DNA of 53,184 nucleotides from the NCBI RefSeq assembly GCF_002743055.1, contig NZ_PDYM01000020.1, positions 1 to 53,184 of the forward strand, written 5' to 3'. The number at the start of each line of letters is the position of its first letter. The first letter of the stretch is position 1. Of the stretch, positions 8,042 to 17,108 are shown piece after piece. The notes beneath the pieces are model-generated. The model was not told the origin of the DNA, made no database searches, and was given only the letters and a program-made list of their open reading frames with translations. This DNA comes from Sporosarcina sp. P13 (GTDB lineage Bacteria; Bacillota; Bacilli; Bacillales_A; Planococcaceae). Position numbers and translations under genes: made by a program.

Positions 8042-8416
8042 ATGTGGAAATTAGTAAATGGTAAAATGATTCAAACGACAGATGAAACGCGTGTGAAATT
8101 CCGTACGAATATTAGCCAGGCGATTTTAGATCAATTAGATGAATTATCGGATGAACATGATACGTATAGTAATTATTTATTGGAGAACGGATTATTAAAT
8201 GTATTAGCGAACGGAATGATTCATTATGATAAAGAATTACGACCAACAGATCGAATCCAGTTTAAAACGTCGTATGATAAAGAATTACTGGAGTCCGTTA
8301 AAGAGCTGGCTAAAGAGCATAAGTTGTTTATAAACGACGTGATTGAATACAGTGTAGATCATATAGATTTCACGGACATAAAGACGAAGGATCACAAAAA
8401 CCGCTTAGAAAGCTAG
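8042..8416 (+). CDS. Unknown protein with two ribbon-helix-helix-like halves
   Basis: 124 residues preceded by AAGGAGG. The protein consists of two similar halves: VKFRTNISQAILDQLDEL (about 19-36) and IQFKTSYDKELLESVKEL (about 75-92). In each half a short beta-like strand ending F-R/K-T is followed by two helices, the second ending in a hydrophobic stretch (YSNYLLENGLLNVL; INDVIEYSVDHI). This strand-helix-helix pattern resembles MetJ/Arc-type ribbon-helix-helix DNA-binding units, which would make a single-chain tandem. No signal peptide or membrane segment. It follows fni by 43 bases and may be read through from it. The fold is inferred; I do not recognise the family. Confidence 0.7.
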   Translation: MWKLVNGKMIQTTDETRVKFRTNISQAILDQLDELSDEHDTYSNYLLENGLLNVLANGMIHYDKELRPTDRIQFKTSYDKELLESVKELAKEHKLFINDVIEYSVDHIDFTDIKTKDHKNRLES

Positions 8417-8747
<331 letters not shown>

Positions 8748-8788
8748 AACCGAGCGAAGCCTCCTCTAACCGCGCTATTACCTGTAGT
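8748..8788. repeat. Two degenerate units of the ACCGCGC 21-bp repeat
   Basis: AACCGAGCGAAGCCTCCTCT (20 bp) is followed by a unit beginning AACCGCGCTATTACCT. They match the units of the 11-copy array at 21612-21842, and as there they sit next to a hairpin with GGGTT-GAAATC arms. Confidence 0.5.
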
Positions 8789-8810
8789 AGAGTTATCTGG
8801 AATCAATGAT

Positions 8811-8847
8811 AAAAGGGTTAGAAATCACTAAGATTTCCAACCCTTTT
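8811..8847 (-). terminator. Terminator closely related to the parC terminator
   Basis: The 16-bp arms AAAAGGGTTAGAAATC and GATTTCCAACCCTTTT have one mismatch. The hairpin is almost identical to the one after parC (21865-21901). On the minus strand it would end transcripts coming from the large gene at 9016-11007, although it lies about 170 bases beyond that gene's stop. Confidence 0.6.
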
Positions 8848-9015
8848 GATATTTACTTATCGTCATTGTCTTTTTCATTACTTTCCCATGCCAGCTCAAA
8901 TTCCATAATTGCTATTAAAATAGGCAATAAGTTTGCACGGTTAAGAAAACTTCAACTCCTTGGAGGTTGCCTTAACTCATTATATTTATTTTATAACTAG
9001 ACGAACCATCTCATA

Positions 9016-11007
9016 TTACTCTAACCAATCCCGCATCCGTTTATATACGCTTGCTGATGGCGTTGCTTCACCTCTTTCTATATTGCTTATATAGGACGTC
9101 GAAATCTTTAATTCATGAGATACTTGCTGTAGCGTCATGCCTAATTTCATGCGTCTCTCTTTAAAATCACTACCTATTTTAGTACAGACTTCTGCCTTAC
9201 TATCTACTAAAGTAAGGTCCTTTGGATTTTTTACGTTTATCTTTCTTTCGATCGGCTGATAATGGGTAATAATTTCGTCTGGCGGCGCTATTATAACGGT
9301 CGCGTCCTGCCATATTCTAAGCCAACCTTTTTTGGCCACGCTGTTTTCATCCCAATTATCGTATTGCCAAAACGTGATGACACCTTCTTCTTCCAATAGA
9401 TCAAGTGCCTTTTCAAAGCGGTCTCGAATGCGTGACGGTGCTAGGGAATCTATTTGAACGCCTAACTTTTCGAGTAATGTACTGATTTTATGCGGCTGAA
9501 GATAGCTCGCTTTACGCGCTTGTGTACGCCAGCGCCAACTTAAATAACGAATTAATTTTTTCTCCCATTTTCGTTGATGTGGGTTAAATTCTACCGCTTG
9601 ATTTGGCTGCAACTTCACTTGCCTGCTTGATCCTCTTAAGAAATGCTCGAATGCCTCACCTATAGTCAATAGAAATACGTCAGTTGGTTGATCAACAGAG
9701 AATGAATATGGATGACCCTCTTCAGTAGTAAATAGAAACGCGCGGCCTTTTATCGGTTTCTTGACCGCTTTTCCTTTTTCGTACACTACAATAGTGTCCA
9801 TCTCAATCCATAAACTTTGTATAACGGAAAGCGCTTTCAAAATTTGATTACGTTGTTGCTTCTCAAAGCCACCCCGTCTACCTGTTCCCCCTAATTTTGT
9901 TTTCAATCCCCGCCTATGCAATAAGTCGTCTAGACGGATTTTGACGTGATCTGTGGCGTCTGAGGATCTCGTTAAATAGAGATGGCACAATGTATCAAGA
10001 ACATCTACATCTAACTCCGTTACATGCTCGGCCAGTTCTTGCATGGCCTCTTTAGAACCGGATGATTGTACATTTTCAATAGGAACTAATTGGACAGAAC
10101 CGTTTAGTGAATTATTTTGTATAGAGGCACTTCGCCATTCGCCATACTCGTCCGCTATAAACTTTCGATTGGAAATAGCTTCGGTAATGAATTGGTAAAT
10201 GGGATTACTCATCACGGTGAAATTATTATTCATTATTGTCGTTTCAAGATGCTGGTGTTCCGCTACAGGCTTACTCGATTCTAGCATAGCTGTAATCTGC
10301 TTCATGGAGTCTTTCTCCACTTCAAACTGAACAAGTATTTCTGGAATCCATTTTTTCATATACATGTTGACAACATCTGTAAAGGTATCGATAAAATTGT
10401 CATTGGAGGAAAAATTACTATTCAATTTTTGGAAAAATAATCGATTGAGCTCTTCTTTATCAATTGAGTGTAGGTGCTCATAGCCATATTTCTGAACCAT
10501 TTCTTCAATCGCATGATTCAATAAATACGTTTTAAATAGTTTTCTAAACCCTTCCCATGATTGTTCATCGTTTAGCCGTGTATTCAATTTCAACATCGCT
10601 TCGTATTTTTGGAAGAGTTTATGTAGTATTTCCCATTTAAGCGTTGGTTTATTTTCTAGTAGAGGTATGAGGTGATGTTCATTTGTACTGTAAAATTTAG
10701 CTGTCATGAATTCGGTGATTCTCACTAGCATTTCATTTCTTGCCTTAATTCTTAGTTTGTAAAACAGATCAAAGTTTTCTTCATACTTTTGCTGCCGTAC
10801 AATAAAAGTTTCTGATTTGCTTCTAGGAAAGATACGCGTACTCTCTATCTTTCTCTTTAACTTCTCGGATGGGAAATGAAGTAAATAATCATAATCAAAT
10901 TGATTTGGCTGACGATCATATAGAATAATCACTTGAAAATCATCAATTTTACTCGCTAGCTTTTCAACATGATTCATTTCATTCAAATGTATATCGGAAC
11001 CTATCAA
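9016..11007 (-). CDS. Replication-initiator-like protein with C-terminal XRE domain
   Basis: About 663 residues, soluble, without a signal peptide. The C-terminus (last 50 residues) is a clear XRE helix-turn-helix: KERRMKLGMTLQQVSHELKI and then STSYISNIERGEATPS. The middle has a basic block, DDLLHRRGLKTKL then GTGRRGGFEKQQRNQILKAL, followed by SRIRDRFEKALDLLEEEGVI, which I read as winged-helix-like and similar in style to TrfA/Rep plasmid initiators. The N-terminal 300 residues are helical and unrecognised. The frame is open to TTG 11031; GGGGG at 11016-11020 favours TTG 11007 (8 bases) or GTG 11010. No plasmid or phage partner genes lie nearby. It may be a domesticated initiator or a large regulator. 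The initiator call is inference. Confidence 0.6.
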   Translation of the reverse strand: MIGSDIHLNEMNHVEKLASKIDDFQVIILYDRQPNQFDYDYLLHFPSEKLKRKIESTRIFPRSKSETFIVRQQKYEENFDLFYKLRIKARNEMLVRITEFMTAKFYSTNEHHLIPLLENKPTLKWEILHKLFQKYEAMLKLNTRLNDEQSWEGFRKLFKTYLLNHAIEEMVQKYGYEHLHSIDKEELNRLFFQKLNSNFSSNDNFIDTFTDVVNMYMKKWIPEILVQFEVEKDSMKQITAMLESSKPVAEHQHLETTIMNNNFTVMSNPIYQFITEAISNRKFIADEYGEWRSASIQNNSLNGSVQLVPIENVQSSGSKEAMQELAEHVTELDVDVLDTLCHLYLTRSSDATDHVKIRLDDLLHRRGLKTKLGGTGRRGGFEKQQRNQILKALSVIQSLWIEMDTIVVYEKGKAVKKPIKGRAFLFTTEEGHPYSFSVDQPTDVFLLTIGEAFEHFLRGSSRQVKLQPNQAVEFNPHQRKWEKKLIRYLSWRWRTQARKASYLQPHKISTLLEKLGVQIDSLAPSRIRDRFEKALDLLEEEGVITFWQYDNWDENSVAKKGWLRIWQDATVIIAPPDEIITHYQPIERKINVKNPKDLTLVDSKAEVCTKIGSDFKERRMKLGMTLQQVSHELKISTSYISNIERGEATPSASVYKRMRDWLE

Positions 11008-11047
11008 CACGATTACCCCCAATAACAGCAAGTTTCGATTAGCTTAT

Positions 11048-11064
11048 CACAATTTCACACAATT
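11048..11064. promoter_or_regulatory. Direct repeat upstream of the initiator-like gene
   Basis: CACAATT occurs at 11048-11054 and 11058-11064, exactly one helical turn apart, about 40 bases upstream of the likely start. This is a possible binding site for the protein's own XRE domain. Only two copies are present, so it may be chance. Confidence 0.25.
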
Positions 11065-11122
11065 CTCTATTCACTTTTCGCAACTTTTGGAAATGTTAAG
11101 TAATTACGACTAAAAACCACAT

Positions 11123-11169
11123 AAAAAAACAGTCCACACGTTCGATGATAACGAACGTACTGGACTGCT
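11123..11169 (-). terminator. Terminator of the MFS transporter gene
   Basis: CAGTCCA / TGGACTG stem with an inner CGTTCG / CGAACG pairing. On the minus strand it is followed by seven T (11123-11129). Confidence 0.8.
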
Positions 11170-11216
11170 TCTGTCATAAACAAATTTTCGAGGCTTCTGC
11201 ACTTTATAAGCAATCG

Positions 11217-12656
11217 TTATTTTAATTCCTTAGGTTTCAAAGGCAGGGGAACAATCGGTGCATCTACTAAATCTTCACTACTATGAATTCCAGGGATGGC
11301 CCGTGGAATCAGTGGTAAGAACAATAAGGCTAGTACGATGAATACCATGATAACCCATGAAGTATTGGACACCGCTCCTACCATATTGCCGTTTGCACTA
11401 AAAATCGAGAAGGCCACTAGCGCAAACGAAGCACCCATTCTTTGTGCAATGGTTTCGATCACTGAATTCGTAAACGTCACGACGTTCATCCGATCTGTTG
11501 CCGCTTTCGATACAATGAGCGCTTTCACAGCCGGTGTTTGGAAGCCTACACCTATCCCAATTAAACTCATGGTAATGAACAAATATATAAACGATGTTGT
11601 TAGCGTAACGAAGTTCAACATAATGATCCCAGCAGCGAATACGAGAATACCTGTACCGATAATCAATCGGGCAGAGAAGTTCTTTAACATTTTACCTGTG
11701 AAATAAGCGGTTGCTGATGTTCCTAGGAATACAGCCATCTGTAGGAAACCGACTGTTGTCGCGGCTTTTCCTTGCACGTTTTGCACGAAGAATGTCATTA
11801 AGTACATGACACCGGTATAACCTAAGAAAATAAACACAGCAATTGTTGTCGGTACCCAGAAATTACGATTAGTTACGTAGTTAATATCTAGTAATGGGGA
11901 ATGTTGCTTTTTCTCCACGAAGATTAACACAGTCAATGCGATTAGGAAAACTACGAATGATGGAATCCACTTACCAGATGAGATACCAAAGCTATTAATG
12001 AATGTAGGAATCGTCAACAGACCGAGTAATAGAACGATAACGAAAATCAAGCCTAGTACATCCAATTTGTGTCGCTTGACTGTTTTCATCTTTGGTACGA
12101 AGCTAAATAATGAAAGTGCGACCATTCCAAGAACTGCCGTAAGCAAAAAGCTTGCTTGCCAGTTAACTATATCTACGATCATCCCACTAATAACCGGTCC
12201 AAACACGGAACCGATTGTGATAAGGCCCAAAAAGGTTCCGATTGCCTTACCACGTTGTGCACCTTCCATAAACCTTCCTGCGTAAGCAATGCCTGATGGT
12301 GCGATGGCTGCTCCTGATACTCCTTTAAAGAATAAACCGAGAACGAGCATCCAGAAAGAAAATGAAAACGCAACGAGTAAGGATCCAAGGATCATAAAAA
12401 TCCCACCGATTAAGATGACTACCCTTAATCCGTACGAGTCACCGATCCAACCTAATAAAGGCTGGAATCCAGTCAGACCAACCGCTAATCCTAACTGCAT
12501 CCATACTGCATAACCAGGTGTTAAGTTAAATTCCTGAATCATATGTGGGTATGCCGGAAGATGCGTTGCTAAACTAAACATAATAAAGAACGCCCCAAAA
12601 CTGATTAAATAGAATCCTCGATGAATTGACTTGTCATTTGTCACTGCTTCACCCAT
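11217..12656 (-). CDS. MFS transporter, drug:H+ antiporter type
   Basis: 479 residues with 12-14 hydrophobic segments across the whole length, a major facilitator. The N-half carries WIGDSYGLRVVILIGGIFMI, the loop 2-3 signature, and GISGAAIAPS-like text (FFKGVSGAAIAPSGIAY) of the antiporter motif C region. I place the start at ATG 12656 because AGGAGGAGG lies just before it; an ATG at 12683 lies upstream of that site. Same strand as the catabolic operon and downstream of it, separated by 124 bases and a hairpin, so it may be partly cotranscribed. It could take up the operon's substrate or export an intermediate; the sequence does not tell which. Confidence 0.85.
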   Translation of the reverse strand: MGEAVTNDKSIHRGFYLISFGAFFIMFSLATHLPAYPHMIQEFNLTPGYAVWMQLGLAVGLTGFQPLLGWIGDSYGLRVVILIGGIFMILGSLLVAFSFSFWMLVLGLFFKGVSGAAIAPSGIAYAGRFMEGAQRGKAIGTFLGLITIGSVFGPVISGMIVDIVNWQASFLLTAVLGMVALSLFSFVPKMKTVKRHKLDVLGLIFVIVLLLGLLTIPTFINSFGISSGKWIPSFVVFLIALTVLIFVEKKQHSPLLDINYVTNRNFWVPTTIAVFIFLGYTGVMYLMTFFVQNVQGKAATTVGFLQMAVFLGTSATAYFTGKMLKNFSARLIIGTGILVFAAGIIMLNFVTLTTSFIYLFITMSLIGIGVGFQTPAVKALIVSKAATDRMNVVTFTNSVIETIAQRMGASFALVAFSIFSANGNMVGAVSNTSWVIMVFIVLALLFLPLIPRAIPGIHSSEDLVDAPIVPLPLKPKELK

Positions 12657-12734
12657 AAAGTGACCTCCTCCTATCGATTTCATGACAGTTATTTTGCCAA
12701 GCGATATTCATTATGTTCAGTCTAGTTGTCGTGC

Positions 12735-12772
12735 TAAAAATAAGAGACCTGCACAAATGCAGATCCTTCTCT
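12735..12772 (-). terminator. Terminator of the catabolic operon
   Basis: AAGAGA..CTGCA pairs imperfectly with TGCAG..TTCTCT around a CAAA loop. The minus-strand tail is TATTTTTAGC. It lies directly after the aldehyde dehydrogenase stop codon. Confidence 0.6.
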
Positions 12773-12780
12773 ATTGCTAC

Positions 12781-14262
12781 TTAACGAATGTTGATGACGC
12801 AAGCTTTTTCTTGCGTGTATTCAAGGATTGAGTCTGATCCATAACCACTTTCTTTGACTCCGCTAAATGGTAGATCCGCTCCAACTCTAGCATACGTATT
12901 CACCCATACATTACCTGCTTGAAGCTTATCAATTAGACGATGCGCTCTGCCTAAATCTTGTGTCCACACACCAGCTGCAAGACCGAAGCATGTATCGTTA
13001 GCGATTTGAATCGCTTCTTCTTCCGTATCAAACGGAATCGCGACCGCCACAGGACCGAAGATTTCTTCACGGCACAGCTTTTGATCATTATCCGCCACCT
13101 TCACTAATGTAGGCGCAACCCAGTAACCGTTCGCGTATTCCGGTTGACCAGGCAATACATGTTCCCCGCCATACGTTCCGCCAAATACGACTTCATACGC
13201 ATCCTTCGCTGTCTCATCTATATAAGAGCAAACTTTCTTATACTGTGCTTCGTTAGCGATTGGTCCCATCGTATTGTTTTTATCTAACGTATCTCCATGT
13301 TTGACAAATTCACTATCCGTCATCAATTCTTTCATATGTGTGATGACTTTATCGTAGATTGTGCGCTGGATCAGCATACGGGATCCGGAAACACAGAGCT
13401 GACCCGAGTTTCGTGTAAAAATCCCGCTAATTAATCCATGCGCTGCTTGTTCGATGTCAGCATCTTCAAAGACGATATTTGGTGATTTCCCACCGAGTTC
13501 AAAGATTAAAGACTTCGGTGATTTTGCCGTCGCTTTTGTAATCATTTCAGCTGTCCCGATTGAACCCGTTAAGCTTACTTTGTTTACTTCTTTATGAGCG
13601 ACTAAGTAATCACCTATCACTCGCCCTGAACCCGAAATTACGTTGAGTACGCCCGGAGGTAAGATTTTTGAAATGAGTTCACCGTAGCGTAACGATCCGA
13701 CCGCTGCACTTTCAGATGGTTTTATGACCACTGTGTTTCCAGCGGCTAACGCATACGCTGCTTTTATCGTAAACGTGAATAACGGTGCGTTCCAAGGGAG
13801 GATTCCGACCACGACTCCGTAAGGCTTACGTAGCGTAAATCCAAAATCACCCGTTCCCATTTGTACCGTACGACCTTGTGAGCCTAGTAGTGCGGCTGAA
13901 CCTGCTGCATCATACCATACTTGCTTCAATACCTCTGCAAGATAGCCATACTCATCGAGGACCCAGCCGTTATTGCGCGTTTCAAGTTCAAGTAACTCTG
14001 TCGCGTGCTCCGAGATCATATCTCCGACTTTGCGTAAGTAGTCACCTCGTGTGCGCGCCGATAGACTGGACCAATTTTCAAATGCGCCACGTGCTGCTTG
14101 AATCACTTGCTCGGCATCTTCTATTTTACTAGACGGGATGACTGCCCACTTTTCTCCTGTCGCCGGATCAATACTAGTTGTCGTTGCTCCGTCTCGTGAA
14201 GGTACCGACTCCCCATTGATGACATTCCCATATGCTTTTACTTGCTCCGTCACGTGTGTCAT
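12781..14262 (-). CDS. NAD(P)+-dependent aldehyde dehydrogenase
   Basis: 493 residues, full-length ALDH superfamily enzyme oxidising an aldehyde to the acid. Catalytic Cys290 lies in NSGQLCVSGSR and the general base Glu255 in FELGGKSPN. The oxyanion Asn159 lies in LPWNAP, and TGSIGTAEM (232-240) is the cofactor-binding loop. AAAGGAGG precedes the ATG. It is the last gene of an eight-gene operon, 18 bases after an acyl-CoA dehydrogenase gene. Because the operon encodes a likely retro-aldolase, I infer that it oxidises the aldehyde that enzyme releases. The natural substrate cannot be read from sequence. Confidence 0.93.
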   Translation of the reverse strand: MTHVTEQVKAYGNVINGESVPSRDGATTTSIDPATGEKWAVIPSSKIEDAEQVIQAARGAFENWSSLSARTRGDYLRKVGDMISEHATELLELETRNNGWVLDEYGYLAEVLKQVWYDAAGSAALLGSQGRTVQMGTGDFGFTLRKPYGVVVGILPWNAPLFTFTIKAAYALAAGNTVVIKPSESAAVGSLRYGELISKILPPGVLNVISGSGRVIGDYLVAHKEVNKVSLTGSIGTAEMITKATAKSPKSLIFELGGKSPNIVFEDADIEQAAHGLISGIFTRNSGQLCVSGSRMLIQRTIYDKVITHMKELMTDSEFVKHGDTLDKNNTMGPIANEAQYKKVCSYIDETAKDAYEVVFGGTYGGEHVLPGQPEYANGYWVAPTLVKVADNDQKLCREEIFGPVAVAIPFDTEEEAIQIANDTCFGLAAGVWTQDLGRAHRLIDKLQAGNVWVNTYARVGADLPFSGVKESGYGSDSILEYTQEKACVINIR

Positions 14263-14280
14263 ATAATTTCCTCCTTTTGA

Positions 14281-15411
14281 TTACCAGCCTAATGAAGCCA
14301 CAACTTTCTCTTGATAAAAAGGTGTGGAACCTAAATATTGATCATAATAACGAGCGCGCTTTACATATAAATGGCAATCGAGTTCTTCCGTAAATCCAAT
14401 GCCTCCATGGAGTTGAATATTCTGTGAAGCTGCTTCGATAAATTTCTCGGTTGCATACGTCCGTGCGCTATATACTGCCGCTTCACGATCGTTCTCCTCT
14501 GTATCTACTACCCAGTTGGCATAGTAGCTCAATGAACGAGCGATTTCTAAATGTACTTTCATATCCACGATGCTGTGCTTGACCGCTTGGAAACGACCGA
14601 TCGGCTGACCGAACTGCTCACGGATTTTCGCATATTCCGCAGCCATATGGACCACATGTTCCATGGCCCCAACCATATATGAACTAAGTGCAGCATTAAA
14701 GTACAGTAGACCTTCTTGAAGTTGTTCCCACCCTTTATTGACTTCGCCTATAATTTGCTCTTCTGTAATTACCAGTTGGTTGCATTCGATTTTCGCTACA
14801 TGCTTCGCTTCGTCGAATGAAAGCTGTCTTTCGATATTCAGCTCATCTACTGCGTCGATCAATACGAGGGATAAACCATCCTCGACGTCTTCACTCGTCC
14901 GAACGACTAGCAAGAATGCATCCGCCAATTCTGCTTCAGGCACAAGAATTTTTGTACCGTTCAACACGTACTGACCATCTTTCTTTGCTAAAGAACATTG
15001 AATGCCTTGTCGTGAAAAGTCATTGAATGGTTCCAGTGCGGCGAAGGAAACTTGCTTATCTCCAGCCGCAATAGCTGTCAGATAGTTTTTCTTTTGCTCA
15101 TCCGTACCGTATTTTTTAATAATAGGTACAACCAAAGCGTTCGTTTCCATAAATAATCCTGGGACTAGTGAACGTCCTAGTTCTTCAAACGTTGGAACGA
15201 GATCCAGTGCCTCTAGATCTAATCCATCATACTCTTCCGGAATATTGATACCGGAGCATCCTAATTCCGCTAGTGTGCTATATACTTTCTTCAAGCTTTC
15301 CGGTTTGTCTGCAATCATTTCCCGTGCCACTTGCGTACCGCCAAACTTATCTAGCATTTTTCGAATCTGTCCACGAAACATCTCTTGATCTTCTGTTAGT
15401 GAAAAGTCCAT
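14281..15411 (-). CDS. Acyl-CoA dehydrogenase, ChsE-like subunit
   Basis: 376 residues with the three-domain acyl-CoA dehydrogenase fold (N-terminal helices, middle beta domain, C-terminal helical bundle). FAD-binding REQFGQPIGRFQAVKH (about 263-278) and QLHGGIGFTEELDCHLYVKR are present. The usual MCAD catalytic Glu motif (YEGTSE) is replaced by QYLGSTPF, so this chain may be the non-catalytic or FAD-contributing partner. It lies 21 bases from a second, different dehydrogenase. Paired unequal subunits of this type form heterotetramers in the mycobacterial ChsE1-ChsE2 and related FadE pairs. GGAGGG precedes the ATG. Confidence 0.9.
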   Translation of the reverse strand: MDFSLTEDQEMFRGQIRKMLDKFGGTQVAREMIADKPESLKKVYSTLAELGCSGINIPEEYDGLDLEALDLVPTFEELGRSLVPGLFMETNALVVPIIKKYGTDEQKKNYLTAIAAGDKQVSFAALEPFNDFSRQGIQCSLAKKDGQYVLNGTKILVPEAELADAFLLVVRTSEDVEDGLSLVLIDAVDELNIERQLSFDEAKHVAKIECNQLVITEEQIIGEVNKGWEQLQEGLLYFNAALSSYMVGAMEHVVHMAAEYAKIREQFGQPIGRFQAVKHSIVDMKVHLEIARSLSYYANWVVDTEENDREAAVYSARTYATEKFIEAASQNIQLHGGIGFTEELDCHLYVKRARYYDQYLGSTPFYQEKVVASLGW

Positions 15412-15432
15412 CGTTCATCCCTCCGCTATCTA

Positions 15433-16629
15433 TTAACGTCCCATATCTTTCGGTAATCCTAATACTCTTTCACCGATTGTATTTCGCTGTACTTCGCTCG
15501 TTCCGCCACCGATCGTTTGACCGAATGAAGCAAGGAATAAACGTTGCCATTTCGAATCTACAGCAGCGTCCTTATCCCATAACAACCCTTGGTGACCTTG
15601 GATCTCTACCGCGAATGAAGACAATTCTTTATTCAACTCACTGACGACTAACTTATCTATAGAGCTTTCTGGTCCCGGTTGTCCGTTCTTTACGGTTGTC
15701 GTTAGGTTTCTATAGTAATTTAATAGTGATCCACGTACGCGCGCATAGAAGCCTGCCATCTTCTGTCTGATTAATGGATTATGGATGAGTGGCTGTCCAT
15801 TGACTTTGTACTGTTGTGCTAATGTCACTGTATCGTTAAATTGTTTTTCCAAAGTAAACAGTTCAGCACCAATCCCTGTACGCTCATGTAGCATCAACGC
15901 AATCAATACATGCCAGCCTGAATCGACTTGTCCAACGATATCTGCATCTGTAGCGACCGCATCTGTTAAATAGACTTCGTTAAAGTCTTTATGACCGTCC
16001 ATTTGAATGATTGGAAGTGTTTCTACACCTGGTTGGTCCATATCGATTAAGAACACGGTAATGCCTCGATGCTTCTTTTCTGGTACAGTGCTTGTTCTTG
16101 TAAGCAAGAAACATTTATCGGCTACGTGACCGAAGCTCGTCCATACTTTCTGCCCGTTAATGAGCCAACGATCTCCGTCTTTAACTGCACGTGTTTTAAG
16201 CGCTGTTAAATCTGACCCTGCACTTGGCTCTGAATACCCTTGGCACCAGATTTCTTCACCTGTTAGGATTTTCTTCAAGTATTTCTCCTTTTGTTCTTCG
16301 GTACCCATATCAATTAACGTAGGGCCTACCATATGGATCCCTATATAGTTAATGAGTGGCGGTGCTTTCACACGTACCATCTCTTGATGATAAATAATTT
16401 CTTCCATGAGGCTAGCATCTCTTCCGCCGTACTCTTTCGGCCAAGCGATTGCTGCCCAACCACCATCATAGAGTGTTCGTTGCCAAGCTCGTAAATAAGC
16501 GGAGTATTCATCCAGATCTTCCGGCAAATCTCTTTTGCCTTCTAGCCATCCTTCTGGAAGATTTGTTTCAAGCCATGTGCGTAGTTCGGTTCTAAACTTT
16601 TCTTCCTTTTTAGTAAAAGAGAAATCCAT
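15433..16629 (-). CDS. Acyl-CoA dehydrogenase, second ChsE-like subunit
   Basis: 398 residues with the acyl-CoA dehydrogenase fold. WCQGYSEPSAGSDLTALKTR and NGQKVWTSFGHVADKCFLLT are the canonical middle-domain flavin and substrate blocks. The C-terminus has GGGTSEVQRNTIGERVLGLP, where Gly replaces the Glu of the MCAD-type motif. A Glu in MLHERTG (about 266) is the better candidate for the base, as in many FadE proteins. It is closer to FadE-type subunits of cholesterol side-chain dehydrogenases than to straight-chain enzymes. It lies 31 bases after the DUF35 gene and probably forms a complex with the 376-residue subunit. Confidence 0.9.
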   Translation of the reverse strand: MDFSFTKKEEKFRTELRTWLETNLPEGWLEGKRDLPEDLDEYSAYLRAWQRTLYDGGWAAIAWPKEYGGRDASLMEEIIYHQEMVRVKAPPLINYIGIHMVGPTLIDMGTEEQKEKYLKKILTGEEIWCQGYSEPSAGSDLTALKTRAVKDGDRWLINGQKVWTSFGHVADKCFLLTRTSTVPEKKHRGITVFLIDMDQPGVETLPIIQMDGHKDFNEVYLTDAVATDADIVGQVDSGWHVLIALMLHERTGIGAELFTLEKQFNDTVTLAQQYKVNGQPLIHNPLIRQKMAGFYARVRGSLLNYYRNLTTTVKNGQPGPESSIDKLVVSELNKELSSFAVEIQGHQGLLWDKDAAVDSKWQRLFLASFGQTIGGGTSEVQRNTIGERVLGLPKDMGR

Positions 16630-16660
16630 AATCCCTCATCCTTTCTTTCTCATCTAACGC

Positions 16661-17098
16661 TCAGTTAGTGACTGGAATCCATTGTGGTAACGCTCGGTCT
16701 TCCGTAATATCTACCCAAGTCATCTGGATAGGCAGTCCAATCTCTACATCTTTTTCTTCGCAATGTAAGATATTACCCATGATTTTGACTTCTGGCACGT
16801 CGTCTAGCTGTGCCAACGCAATAATTGTAGGTAACTCATCTTGGAATCCTGGTAAGAACGGACGATGCGAAACAACATATGAATAGACCGTTGCTTTAAT
16901 ATCATCTCCAAAGTTTTCCCAGCTTACATGTTGGCTTCCACACTTTGCGCAACTAGGGCCTGGAGGTTGTGCATAGGATTGACAATCATCACATTTTTGT
17001 AGTGCTAATTGATGCTTATCCGCTGCATCCCAGTACGGTTTATTATCGTGGTCTTTCAATGGAATCGGTTTTTGGTAAGCTGTCGTAACGTGTTTCAT
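16661..17098 (-). CDS. DUF35 zinc-ribbon/OB-fold protein, partner of the thiolase-like protein
   Basis: 145 residues. A rubredoxin-like zinc ribbon is formed by Cys36, Cys39, Cys50 and Cys53 (CDDC and CAKC). An OB-fold follows, with the typical VYSYVVSHRPFLPGF segment. DUF35 proteins bind thiolase-fold partners; in mycobacteria the domain is fused to ChsH2 and holds the aldolase Ltp2. Here it is free-standing and starts ten bases after the thiolase-like gene, the usual arrangement for such a complex. AGGAGG precedes the ATG. Confidence 0.9.
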   Translation of the reverse strand: MKHVTTAYQKPIPLKDHDNKPYWDAADKHQLALQKCDDCQSYAQPPGPSCAKCGSQHVSWENFGDDIKATVYSYVVSHRPFLPGFQDELPTIIALAQLDDVPEVKIMGNILHCEEKDVEIGLPIQMTWVDITEDRALPQWIPVTN

Positions 17099-17108
17099 AC
17101 TATTCCTC

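Noticed and set aside
8853..8927. Minus-strand frame of about 24 codons ending in acidic residues, directly before the terminator at 8811-8847
   Set aside because: It has no ribosome site and a stop codon shortly upstream. It could be the remnant tail of a lost gene, but this cannot be supported.
8806..9000. Plus-strand frame of 64 codons
   Set aside because: It begins inside a terminator hairpin and has no ribosome site or protein-like features.
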